Shown piece by piece: positions 1 to 8,427 of a stretch of 40,886 bases of DNA. Every line of letters begins with the position of its first letter. Position 1 is the first letter of the stretch. The notes under the pieces were generated by a model that was not told where the DNA came from, made no database searches, and was given only the letters and a program-made list of their open reading frames with translations. This DNA is from Phycisphaerales bacterium (GTDB lineage: Bacteria; Planctomycetota; Phycisphaerae; Tepidisphaerales; Tepidisphaeraceae), in assembly GCA_020853095.1 (NCBI GenBank), contig JADYZN010000047.1:1-40886 (forward strand), given 5' to 3'. Position numbers and translations under genes: made by a program.

Positions 1-13
1 CCATGCGATTCAT
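1..13 (-). CDS. Start of a leftward gene, truncated by window edge
   Basis: Only the first four codons (Met-Asn-Arg-Met) lie inside the window, so the product cannot be named. The start is supported by a strong ribosome binding site on the minus strand: AAGGAGGT ends about five bases before the ATG whose complement occupies 11-13. A second in-frame ATG follows three codons in. The gene is divergent from the tRNA-Leu to its right. Confidence 0.6.
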
Positions 14-50
14 GATCGACCTCCTTGTCGATTGTGTCTGGGTGGCCCAC

Positions 51-75
51 CCGAGCCCGTAACACGCGGGCTCGG
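51..75 (-). promoter_or_regulatory. Perfect 9-bp hairpin in leader of the left-edge gene
   Basis: CCGAGCCCG (51-59) and CGGGCTCGG (67-75) form a perfect stem around a 7-base loop. On the minus strand it lies just after a TAAAAT box (complement of 79-84), so it could sit at the extreme 5' end of the left-edge gene's mRNA. On the plus strand it is followed by CTTATTTTA and could instead act as a weak rightward terminator. No rightward gene that would need this is visible. Confidence 0.45.
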
Positions 76-139
76 CTTATTTTAGGCGCGTCACGCCAAG
101 TTGTCCCGAAAACTGGGGATGAGTCAGTTGGTTGCGGAC

Positions 140-167
140 TTGACGATCCGTTCGGCGGGCGTACAGT
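140..167 (+). promoter_or_regulatory. Sigma-70-type promoter of tRNA-Leu
   Basis: TTGACG at 140-145 and TACAGT at 162-167 are separated by 16 bases. Transcription would start near 174, about 12 bases before the mature tRNA 5' end. The match is 5/6 at -35 and 4/6 at -10. Confidence 0.55.
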
Positions 168-185
168 TTCGTGAAATTCACGGAC

Positions 186-268
186 GGCCTCTTGGCGGAA
201 TTGGCAGACGCGCTGGATTCAAAATCCTGTGCCCCAAAGGCGTGTGGGTTCGAGTCCCACAGAGGCCA
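186..268 (+). tRNA. tRNA-Leu, anticodon CAA
   Basis: The sequence folds as a class II tRNA. The acceptor stem pairs GGCCTCT (186-192) with AGAGGCC (261-267), followed by discriminator A. The T arm is GTGGG-TTCGAGT-CCCAC. The anticodon loop TTCAAAA places CAA at positions 34-36, reading leucine codon UUG. The long variable arm (GCC/GGC stem) is as expected for tRNA-Leu. The 3' CCA is not encoded. One pair in the anticodon stem is a T-T mismatch. Confidence 0.95.
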
Positions 269-341
269 TTTTTCATTTTTCATGGCGGGCGAAGGTTGTT
301 TCGCTCGCCAGCTCCCCATTTCACCGGCTATAGTGGTTTTC

Positions 342-680
342 ATGCAATGGCTGCCGGCGATTTTCGCGCTGCTGGCCGGGGCGGCCGGCTGGTATTACCT
401 GTTTTATTCCAAGGCCGCCCATGCCCTGCGTTCGGTTGAGGGGGAGCGCGTCAACAACCAGCGCATGCGATTGCGTCGCATCAACGGGCTGATGATGCTG
501 CTGCTGGCGACGGCGTTTTTCGCCGGGTTCAGGACGGTGGATGAAAAACGCTCTCCGGAGATGTTCATGCTGGTCTGGCTGGCGGTGCTGATGCTGCTGG
601 CGGTCGTCGTCATCCTGGCCATGGTGGACATGCGGCTGACGATGAAACTTCGCGAGCGACAAAACAAGGATCAACGCTGA
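342..680 (+). CDS. Small integral membrane protein, unknown
   Basis: A 112-residue protein with three likely membrane segments (about residues 4-22, 48-63 and 74-95) and a basic loop between the first two. I do not recognise a family. The reading frame stays open upstream through the tRNA gene, so the ATG at 342 was chosen as the first start outside the tRNA that gives a sensible hydrophobic N-terminus. Its stop codon overlaps the start of the downstream lipoprotein gene by one base (TGATG), so the two are probably translationally coupled and may work together in the envelope. Confidence 0.7.
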   Translation: MQWLPAIFALLAGAAGWYYLFYSKAAHALRSVEGERVNNQRMRLRRINGLMMLLLATAFFAGFRTVDEKRSPEMFMLVWLAVLMLLAVVVILAMVDMRLTMKLRERQNKDQR

Positions 681-1126
681 TGGACCGCTTATTGATGTGT
701 CTGCCGATCCTTTGCTCGTGCCTGATGTTCGCCGGCTGTGAACAGGCCCCAGCCGGTGGCCTGCCGGTCATCGAAATGAAAATCGGCTCCGAAATCTTCA
801 GGCTCGAAGTTGCCGACAACGAGGACACCCGCGCCCGCGGCCTGATGCACCGCGATTCCATGCCGGCCGACCACGGCATGATATTCATCTTTGACGCCCC
901 CCAGGAATTGAATTTTTACATGAAAAACACCCGCATCCCGCTGGACATCCTCTTTCTCGATGACAACGCCCGCGTGGTCTCCATCGCGTCGATGCGCCCT
1001 TATGACTGGTCCACCACGTCCAGCGGATCGCCGGCCCGATACGCCATCGAGCTGAATCAAGGCGCTGCCGCCCGTTGCAAGGTGGCCGTCGGAGATCAAC
1101 TGCACGTTCCCGAACGTCCCAAATAA
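680..1126 (+). CDS. DUF192-family lipoprotein
   Basis: 148 residues. The N-terminus is a lipoprotein signal with lipobox MFAGC (Cys20), so the protein should be anchored to a membrane facing the periplasm. The rest matches the DUF192/COG1430 family, with the conserved stretches RARGLMHR (52-59) and FYMKNTRIPLDILFLD (79-94). The biochemical role of the family is not firmly known. The length is normal for it. The start overlaps the stop of the preceding membrane protein gene. Confidence 0.85.
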   Translation: MDRLLMCLPILCSCLMFAGCEQAPAGGLPVIEMKIGSEIFRLEVADNEDTRARGLMHRDSMPADHGMIFIFDAPQELNFYMKNTRIPLDILFLDDNARVVSIASMRPYDWSTTSSGSPARYAIELNQGAAARCKVAVGDQLHVPERPK

Positions 1127-1240
1127 TCCTCCTTCTTCCTCAAGCTTCCCCCGTCAATCGCCGAATCCAAGAAAGGAGCCGGCCTGTTTGTTTCAACCCG
1201 CCGGCCGCGACTCATTTTTGGACTTTTTCTCGGACGTGAC

Positions 1241-2122
1241 ATGAATGAGGTGATTGAGTCGAACATTTCGATCACCGATCCGCTGGAGCGGATCGAGGCG
1301 ATGCAGCGCGAAATCCATCTCCTTCGCGGCGAATTGGATGCGCAGCATCGACGCGACCGGACCGCGCAATTTCAGATGGACCGCCTCGACGAGGAGATGC
1401 GGCTGGCCGCCAAATTGCAACGCGATTTTCTACCCAAAACATTGCCCCAGGTCGGCCAGGTCCGATTCCATGCGCTGTATCGTCCGGCCGGTTATGTCAG
1501 CGGCGATTTGTACGATGTGATGCGGCTCGACGAGCAGCACGTCGGTTTTTACATGGCCGATGCGGTCGGCCATGGCGTGCCGGCGGCGCTGCTGACGATG
1601 TATCTGAAGCGAGCCTTGATCACCAAACAGATCACCCCCGAAGGTTATCGCCTGTTGCGCCCCGGCGAATCCATGGCCCATCTGAACGCGGCGTTGATTG
1701 AACAAAACCTTTCACAGGCCACCTTCGCCACCGCCTTGTACGGCATCATCAACGTCAACACGCTTGGCATTCAATTTGCCCGCGGCGGCCATCCCACCCC
1801 CATTTTGCTGACACGCGAAGGTCAGATCGAATTTCTCCAATGCGATGGCAGCTTGCTGGGAATCTTCGATGGTGAATCGTTTGAGGATCGCCAACTGTCT
1901 ATGCGCAGCGGCGACCGGCTGCTGGTCTTTTCGGATGGAATCGAAGTCGCCTTCTCCAATGAGCAAGGTTTTGACAATGATAAATGGTGTCAGGATTTGC
2001 ACGAACGCAGACACCTGTCGGCCGAAGAATTGATCCGCGACCTGGCCGGGCGGTTGGATGCCGAATCAGGCAGCCTCGAGCCCAAGGATGACCTGACCAT
2101 CATCGCGATGGAAGCGGTTTAG
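1241..2122 (+). CDS. SpoIIE/RsbU-type PP2C protein serine phosphatase
   Basis: 293 residues. An N-terminal coiled-coil stretch (about 14-62) leads into a PP2C-like SpoIIE domain. The metal-binding acidic residues are visible in SGDLYD (88-92), ADAVGHG (106-112), SDGIE and the C-terminal PKDDLTI. This family dephosphorylates anti-sigma-factor antagonists in partner-switching systems. Here there is no adjacent sensor, anti-sigma factor or STAS gene, so the target is unknown. The absence of a receiver or PAS domain suggests that the coiled coil takes the input or mediates dimerisation. No strong Shine-Dalgarno precedes the ATG. Confidence 0.88.
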   Translation: MNEVIESNISITDPLERIEAMQREIHLLRGELDAQHRRDRTAQFQMDRLDEEMRLAAKLQRDFLPKTLPQVGQVRFHALYRPAGYVSGDLYDVMRLDEQHVGFYMADAVGHGVPAALLTMYLKRALITKQITPEGYRLLRPGESMAHLNAALIEQNLSQATFATALYGIINVNTLGIQFARGGHPTPILLTREGQIEFLQCDGSLLGIFDGESFEDRQLSMRSGDRLLVFSDGIEVAFSNEQGFDNDKWCQDLHERRHLSAEELIRDLAGRLDAESGSLEPKDDLTIIAMEAV

Positions 2123-2144
2123 CCACCTGGTGGTTGGACGGAGC

Positions 2145-2918
2145 TTAATGTCCGGGTATGCCGGGGGGGCCTTGCGATCCGGGTTGGCCGGGCGGGCCGG
2201 GCTGCTTTGCGAAAAATTGCGGGATGTCGTCGAACTTCCACTGATTGCCTTCTTTTCGGAATTGGGCATCCACCCGCAACGGCGTCTGGGTTTTCTCAAA
2301 ATCAAAGTCCAGTAACGCAACGGCCTGCTGATATCCCAATCGCGGGTCAATGCGGAATTCGGCCAAACCATTCCACCCCACTTTTTTCAGGTTTCCATAC
2401 AGCGGATTGACCTGCACCGGCTTGAGCCGAAGTGTGAATTCCTGCAAATCGACCCGGTCTTCACGGAAATGCTGGCTGAACAACTGATAAACCTGCTGGA
2501 AATTGCCGGCGGCCAGATCCGTGCTGAACTGGTCGATCAGTTTGCCGACATCCTGGCGGTCCTGGCGGTTGGCCTGTGCGTGAATGACCTGCTGGGCCAG
2601 ACCGTACCCGCTGAATCCGACCGATAACAAGATGCCCGCCCAAGCCAGCACCCGGCCGCCTTGCGTGCCGCCGCTGTTGCCAATTTGTCGCAGCGCCACG
2701 AAGGCAAAAATGATGCCCGCCAGCGGCACGACCAGCAGCACGTTGTTGACCAGCGATAGGGAGCTGGCCAAACCCAGCACCACGGCGGCGATGGATGTGC
2801 CATTGATCGCCACATAATCCTGGCTGCCGACGCCGGCGGTGGTGGACATCCGGTGCAGGCCGCGGATCGGGTCCTGTCCAGCGGCGGGGGCGGGAGATTC
2901 GTTTTCAACCTGGGCCAT
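2145..2918 (-). CDS. DUF4190-like membrane protein with collagen-like tail
   Basis: 257 residues. Residues 42-108 hold three hydrophobic segments in a DUF4190-like arrangement (GTSIAAVVLG, then LALRQIG-type turns around GGRVLAWAG). A soluble domain of about 120 residues follows and resembles small NTF2/DUF4864-type folds, but I cannot assign it. The C-terminus is PGPPGQPGSQGPPGIPGH, which reads as five consecutive Gly-X-Y triplets. The gene converges on the phosphatase gene with a 22-base gap and diverges from the small gene at 3003. Confidence 0.7.
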   Translation of the reverse strand: MAQVENESPAPAAGQDPIRGLHRMSTTAGVGSQDYVAINGTSIAAVVLGLASSLSLVNNVLLVVPLAGIIFAFVALRQIGNSGGTQGGRVLAWAGILLSVGFSGYGLAQQVIHAQANRQDRQDVGKLIDQFSTDLAAGNFQQVYQLFSQHFREDRVDLQEFTLRLKPVQVNPLYGNLKKVGWNGLAEFRIDPRLGYQQAVALLDFDFEKTQTPLRVDAQFRKEGNQWKFDDIPQFFAKQPGPPGQPGSQGPPGIPGH

Positions 2919-3002
2919 CGTGTACTTTCAAGTTCGGTTGCCCCCTTTTCCGATTCAGACAATCAGGCCGTGACACAAGCCATTTTGGAAAGTAAACACC
3001 CC

Positions 3003-3188
3003 ATGAACAAACGTCAACTCATCGATGACATCCGTCGGTTCAATACCACGGTCGAACCTCGCTTTCTGGCACAGTTCGACGAGGAGTCGCTCAAACAGTA
3101 TCTGCAACACCTGCAAAGCGCCCAGGAGAAGCGAATTCGCATCGCCGGCTGGGTTCGCCGACAGCCCAAGCTGCGGCTGGTCTCCTGA
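3003..3188 (+). CDS. Small basic protein, unknown
   Basis: 61 residues, starting Met-Asn-Lys-Arg-Gln and rich in Arg, Lys and Gln, with a predicted helical middle (FLAQFDEESLKQYLQHLQSA). No family is recognised. The ATG at 3003 was preferred to an upstream in-frame start because the upstream part overlaps the divergent gene and looks non-coding. The gene is followed by a clear terminator, which supports it as a real transcription unit. Confidence 0.6.
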   Translation: MNKRQLIDDIRRFNTTVEPRFLAQFDEESLKQYLQHLQSAQEKRIRIAGWVRRQPKLRLVS

Positions 3189-3222
3189 TGGCTGGTCTGA
3201 TAACCATGCCGTGATAAAAAAC

Positions 3223-3259
3223 AGGTCCGCACTTTTTTGATAAAGTGACGGACCTTTTT
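3223..3259. terminator. Bidirectional intrinsic terminator
   Basis: AGGTCCG plus CACTTT (3223-3235) pairs with AAAGTG plus CGGACCT (3242-3255), with one bulged base. On the plus strand a T run follows (3255-3259). On the minus strand the complement ends in TGTTTTTTATC. It sits between convergent genes at 3188 and 3299, so it can serve both. Confidence 0.85.
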
Positions 3260-3298
3260 GTTGTTGATGCGAATCGGACGGATCGCAAAAATTCGATA

Positions 3299-3541
3299 TC
3301 AATAATCTTCGTGGACGTTCCAGATGGTCAGTCGGCTTGGCGGTCGAAGCAGCAGGGCGTGGTCGATGTCGTCCATGAGCTGCTTGCCTTCAAAATCCCA
3401 GTTGCGGCCGATCATGGTGTATCGTTCACGCGAGGAATAGGCGGGGGTGGCGCCAATGTCGTTCTTCAATCGGGTGGGGCCGGTGCAGGCGGTACTGAGC
3501 AGAGTCAGTCCCAAGAGTGTCGCAATCGCAAGTGCCTTCAT
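3299..3541 (-). CDS. Small lipoprotein, unknown
   Basis: 80 residues. The signal sequence MKALAIATLLGLTLLSTAC ends in lipobox LSTAC (Cys19), predicting a lipid-anchored envelope protein. The mature part has no recognised domain. The start was chosen because AGGAAGG lies eight bases upstream. An earlier in-frame Met at 3586 has no such site and would spoil the signal peptide. A good promoter lies at 3598-3627. Confidence 0.75.
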   Translation of the reverse strand: MKALAIATLLGLTLLSTACTGPTRLKNDIGATPAYSSRERYTMIGRNWDFEGKQLMDDIDHALLLRPPSRLTIWNVHEDY

Positions 3542-3597
3542 GACAACGCCTTCCTGTTGAGTATCCGGATGCGGGGAAGATTTCACTACAATGATTT

Positions 3598-3627
3598 AGT
3601 TTAATGGTTGGGCTTTGCGCTTGTCAA
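3598..3627 (-). promoter_or_regulatory. Promoter of the small lipoprotein gene
   Basis: On the minus strand a perfect TTGACA (complement of 3622-3627) is followed after 18 bases by TAAACT (complement of 3598-3603). An imperfect inverted repeat, GTTGGGCTTTG (3607-3617) against CAAAGCCAAC (3625-3634), overlaps the promoter. It could be an operator or the 3' hairpin of the upstream YkgJ-like gene. Confidence 0.6.
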
Positions 3628-3675
3628 AGCCAACTTCGCTGCGCAACAATTTTTCGGACAAATCGGGTCTGGCAC

Positions 3676-4161
3676 TTAAATCGAGACCAGATTCAGATTT
3701 ATGAGTGCCTGTCGCCATTCAACATAAAAATATGGAATTTCCAGAGCTTGATGCAGGTCTTTGATCTGGCGATGGAACTTTTCATATTCTTGCTGTTGCC
3801 ATTCGGTGGCGGTCGGGTCGCAAAAGAAGATTCGGCATCCAAACGGACGGATGGCATGGATGCCGCACAGCCGGCCAACCTGAAACGGGCAGCCGGTGCG
3901 GTCCCAATGGGTGTCGATGGGGGGTGGCGACAAACGGTCCAGCGAAGCCAAAAAGGAGGCCATCTCGGCGGTGGTGACATACAGCCGATGTCCATAACGC
4001 TCGAATTGACAACACTTTCCGGATGCGACGCAAACGGGTTGGCGCTGGTCGATGCGTTCTTGAAGCTGTTGATGGATCGCGGTGATGGCCGTCGAGACTT
4101 CGGGCCGGGTCGCCGCTTGTCGAACGGCGGCGGCGAATTGTTCCAAATCGTCGGTCATCAA
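3676..4161 (-). CDS. YkgJ-family cysteine-cluster protein
   Basis: 161 residues. Seven cysteines follow the pattern of the CxxCxxCC/YkgJ family (putative zinc- or iron-chelating): Cys44, Cys50-Cys51, Cys91, Cys99, Cys109 in RPFGC, and Cys114. The family is thought to bind metal, and its cellular role is not established. Two start Met codons are adjacent (residues 1 and 2). The gene ends about 50 bases from the promoter of the next leftward gene and begins 20 bases after the DapA-like gene, so it may be the last gene of the 6312-3676 leftward unit. Confidence 0.85.
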   Translation of the reverse strand: MMTDDLEQFAAAVRQAATRPEVSTAITAIHQQLQERIDQRQPVCVASGKCCQFERYGHRLYVTTAEMASFLASLDRLSPPPIDTHWDRTGCPFQVGRLCGIHAIRPFGCRIFFCDPTATEWQQQEYEKFHRQIKDLHQALEIPYFYVEWRQALINLNLVSI

Positions 4162-4181
4162 AGGGTGATTTTAGGAGGTCA

Positions 4182-5240
4182 TCACCCACGGAGCCATTGG
4201 TCGCGGTGTTGGACGACAAAATCATCGTCGTTGAGGTGGGGATAGGCGGCGTAGACGCGGTCGATTTCGGCCAGTTGGCCTGGGCCGAAGGTTTCACTGG
4301 GATTGAGACACCATGTTCCCTCCAGCAGCCCCTGGCGGCGCAGAACTTCGTGCAGGCCGGCGATGCATCCCCCGAAGGCGTTGGCGGCGTCGAAAAAGGC
4401 GGCGTTGGAGTCGGTGACTTGGATGTTGCGGAGGAGCATCTCGGCGGGGATTGGCCCGCCGGAAGCGATCTGGCGGTGACATTCTTCGAGCAGTTGAACG
4501 GCTTTTTGAGTCCAGACCGACCAGTGACCAAGAAGCCCGCCGACGATTCGGCGCTCAACGGGTTGGCCTTTGACCATGAACCGGTAGGGGGTCAGCAGGT
4601 CCATGACGATGTTGTCGTCGTTGCCGGTGTACAGTGCGATGTCGGAGCGGCCGGCCTCGATGACGGCGCGAATGACGTCGATGGTTTGATAGCGGTTGAA
4701 CGGGGCCATTTTGATGGCGGCGACGTTGGGGATTTCGGCGAATCGACGCCAGAAGGAAAAAGGCAGCACCCGGCCGCCGACAGCGGGTTGTAGATAGAAG
4801 CCGATGATGGGGAGGATGTCGGAAACCTGCCGGCAGTGATCGATGAGGGTGTTTTCATCGGCGTTGCGCATGGCCGCGAGGCTGAGCAATCCGGCGTGAT
4901 AGCCCAGTTCACGAAGCAGCGAGGCTTCGCGCGTGGCCTGATCGGTGGTGCCGCAGATGCCGGCGATGCGCACCAGCGGGGTGGGGCGGTTGGCATCGGC
5001 GCGGGTCATTTCTTCGGCCGCCAGTTGCAGGACGGGTTTGAACAGTCCGATTTTGGGGTCGCGGATTTCGAATTGGGTGGTATGGACGCCGACCGCCAGG
5101 CCTCCGGAACCGGCCGCGATGTAATACCGCGCCAGGGCACGCTGGCGGCGTTCATCAAGGGTTCGGTTGGCGGTCAAAGCCAGCGGATGGGCGGGAATGG
5201 CAACTCCTTTTTGCAGGGTTTTTTGAATGGTGGGGTTCAT
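4182..5240 (-). CDS. DapA-superfamily aldolase/dehydratase
   Basis: 352 residues with the class I aldolase barrel of the dihydrodipicolinate synthase family. The Schiff-base lysine is probably Lys177 (VAAIKMAP) and the conserved tyrosine Tyr149 (GFYLQPAVGG). GGLAVGVHTTQFEIR near residue 50 replaces the usual GTTGE loop, so it is unlikely to be true DapA. The protein is about 60 residues longer than DapA because of a C-terminal extension. It lies 40 bases downstream of an SDR gene, and the pair probably acts in catabolism of a sugar acid or related keto acid. The substrate is not known. The start at MNPTIQ was chosen over upstream in-frame Met codons that run towards the SDR gene. Confidence 0.8.
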   Translation of the reverse strand: MNPTIQKTLQKGVAIPAHPLALTANRTLDERRQRALARYYIAAGSGGLAVGVHTTQFEIRDPKIGLFKPVLQLAAEEMTRADANRPTPLVRIAGICGTTDQATREASLLRELGYHAGLLSLAAMRNADENTLIDHCRQVSDILPIIGFYLQPAVGGRVLPFSFWRRFAEIPNVAAIKMAPFNRYQTIDVIRAVIEAGRSDIALYTGNDDNIVMDLLTPYRFMVKGQPVERRIVGGLLGHWSVWTQKAVQLLEECHRQIASGGPIPAEMLLRNIQVTDSNAAFFDAANAFGGCIAGLHEVLRRQGLLEGTWCLNPSETFGPGQLAEIDRVYAAYPHLNDDDFVVQHRDQWLRG

Positions 5241-5280
5241 TGGAAATCCAGTATCGCGGGTGCGATGCCCTCCGGTTGTG

Positions 5281-6312
5281 TTAAAACTTTCCATCCCGTG
5301 TTTCAAAATGGGTGGGTTTGCCCAGGTCGGCCCCGCCACGCATGATCCAGTCGGCGACCCATTGGATCATCTGTTGTGCCCCGATGCGGGGGTAACCAAA
5401 AAGATGATGACCAAGTTGGCCGTTGCTTAACAGGGCGTCGGGGGCTTCAGTGCCGACGAACTCGACGGGTTTGTTCATCAGTTGTGAAAACTGCTCACAG
5501 ACCCTGCGGACACTCATGATTTCCGGTCCGGCGACGTTTAAGGCAAACGCCGGGGATGCGGCGGTGGAAAGGGTCAACAGGGACATCGCGTTGGCATCAC
5601 CCTGCCAGATGACGTTGAAATTGCCCATCGCCAGGTCGATGGGTTGGCCGGCCCAGACCTTGCGGGCCATGTCCACCAGGACGCCGTAACGCAATTCGCA
5701 GGCGTAGTTGAGGCGAATGATGGAGATCGGCTGCGGGTTGGTTTTGGCGAAGTGTTCAAAGATGCGTTCGCGACCCAGGCAGCTCATGGCGTAATCGCCG
5801 GTGGGGTTGAGTGGATCGGATTCGATTGATCCGCCGCGGGTGATCGGCAGCAGGCCGTAGATGTTGCCGGTGGAGAAGGCGGCGATTCGGCTTTTCGGGT
5901 AGCGACGGCAGATCATTCCGGGCAGATAGGAATTCATCGCCCAGGTCAGCGGTTCGTTGCCGGATGCGCCGAATTTCATGCCGGCCATGTAGACGATGTT
6001 GGGTGCATCGGGGAGTTCGCGAAGCTGCCGCTCATCAAGCAAATCGGCGGCGATGGTTTCGATGCCCCAGTGGTTGAGACGTTGTTGCAGGTCGCCGCTG
6101 CCGAAACGGGAGACGCCGATGAGACGGCGTTTCGTGCCGGCCATTTCGTTGGCACGCTGGGCCATGCGGGCCAGGGTCGGTCCCATTTTGCCGCCGACGC
6201 CAAGGATCAGCAGATCACCCTGCAACTGGCGAAACATTTCAACCACGGCCGGTGTGGGTTCGCTGAGGGCCAGTTCCAGGTCTTCAACATCGGAGAACGA
6301 TGGATTGGGCAT
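5281..6312 (-). CDS. NAD-dependent epimerase/dehydratase-like SDR with altered active site
   Basis: 343 residues. The Rossmann nucleotide motif GVGGKMG is at 38-44, preceded by a 35-residue N-terminal extension. The fold is that of extended SDRs, with the active-site Ser/Thr in FSTGNIYG (146-153). The catalytic YxxxK is replaced by Tyr174-Ala-Met-Ser-Cys178, so the lysine is absent. I believe related planctomycete and acidobacterial proteins share the SCLGRER stretch, which would make this a subfamily feature rather than an error. It is first in a leftward pair with the DapA-like gene, and its substrate is unknown. Confidence 0.82.
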   Translation of the reverse strand: MPNPSFSDVEDLELALSEPTPAVVEMFRQLQGDLLILGVGGKMGPTLARMAQRANEMAGTKRRLIGVSRFGSGDLQQRLNHWGIETIAADLLDERQLRELPDAPNIVYMAGMKFGASGNEPLTWAMNSYLPGMICRRYPKSRIAAFSTGNIYGLLPITRGGSIESDPLNPTGDYAMSCLGRERIFEHFAKTNPQPISIIRLNYACELRYGVLVDMARKVWAGQPIDLAMGNFNVIWQGDANAMSLLTLSTAASPAFALNVAGPEIMSVRRVCEQFSQLMNKPVEFVGTEAPDALLSNGQLGHHLFGYPRIGAQQMIQWVADWIMRGGADLGKPTHFETRDGKF

Positions 6313-6384
6313 TGGATGGTTCCAAAAATATAGATTGCGGGGAATCTTAGCGGAAGATGGGATGATTCCAAGCGACAGGGCGAT

Positions 6385-6978
6385 TCAGCGGCGGGGCGAA
6401 TATCCCAGGACCAGTCCGCAGGCGACCAGCAGGAGGCCGGCGCCCATGACATAGCTGCGGGATTGGGGATTTCGGCAGATGGAGGCCATCAGGCCGCCGG
6501 GGGGATGAAATGGGGGCTGCGGCGGCGGGGGAGGGACGCGAACAAGCAGGAAAGGGGATCCGTCGACGGGGTCACGGCCGTCAAGTTTAAGGACGCTGGT
6601 GCCTTCGCGGACGAACTTCATTTGCCGCTGGGCCAGACGTTCGGCCAGCGTGGGATCGTTGGCGACTTTTTTGAGAAATTCCTCGTTGACGGCGGCCTGT
6701 TTTTGGATCTGTTCCAGGTCGGCCTTTAATTTTTGTTGTTGATAGGCGAGGCGTCGATTGGCATCCGCCTGCGGGATGATGATGCAGCAGGCCAACAGCG
6801 CGATCCCGACGCACAACAGCGTGATCGTCCAGCCGCCGGCGCGGGGGGCGGGCCGGTTGGCTGGTTCGGGCGCGACCGCGGAAGCGTGGGCCATGATGGG
6901 CGCATCGGCCGGCACGGATGGGGCCTGGGGTTGATCCCAAGGGGTCTGGTCCGCCGGAATGTCGCGATCACCTTCCAT
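6385..6978 (-). CDS. Two-TM coiled-coil membrane protein, unknown
   Basis: 197 residues. The N-terminus is Pro/Ala-rich. A first membrane segment lies at about 50-69, then an extracytoplasmic coiled coil (about 72-122), a proline run near 149-160, and a second membrane segment at about 177-192. The single helix plus coiled coil resembles septum-initiator (FtsB/DivIC-like) topology, but the second helix and proline linker do not fit, so I leave it unassigned. It begins 11 bases after the enolase stop and is probably co-transcribed with it. Confidence 0.7.
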   Translation of the reverse strand: MEGDRDIPADQTPWDQPQAPSVPADAPIMAHASAVAPEPANRPAPRAGGWTITLLCVGIALLACCIIIPQADANRRLAYQQQKLKADLEQIQKQAAVNEEFLKKVANDPTLAERLAQRQMKFVREGTSVLKLDGRDPVDGSPFLLVRVPPPPPQPPFHPPGGLMASICRNPQSRSYVMGAGLLLVACGLVLGYSPRR

Positions 6979-6989
6979 GGTGAGGTTCT

Positions 6990-8315
<1,326 letters not shown>

Positions 8316-8427
8316 TTAAACTGTAGTTGGCGGCACATCGCCACCGCCGCGCAGTTTATGCACCCTGAAAAAGGTGTCAAACGCCTTTGTCTTGCGAAAC
8401 TTTTCACTTTGATTAGGGTTTGAATCC

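Noticed and set aside
171-341. Upstream extension of the first small membrane protein
   Set aside because: It would be translated through the tRNA-Leu gene. The ATG at 342 avoids this.
1178-1212. Terminator between the DUF192 and phosphatase genes
   Set aside because: GCCGGC...GCCGGC can pair, but the loop is long and the T-rich stretch is too far away to call with confidence.
3604-4245. Plus-strand frame opposite the YkgJ-like gene
   Set aside because: The minus strand carries the conserved cysteine pattern. The plus-strand product has no recognisable features.
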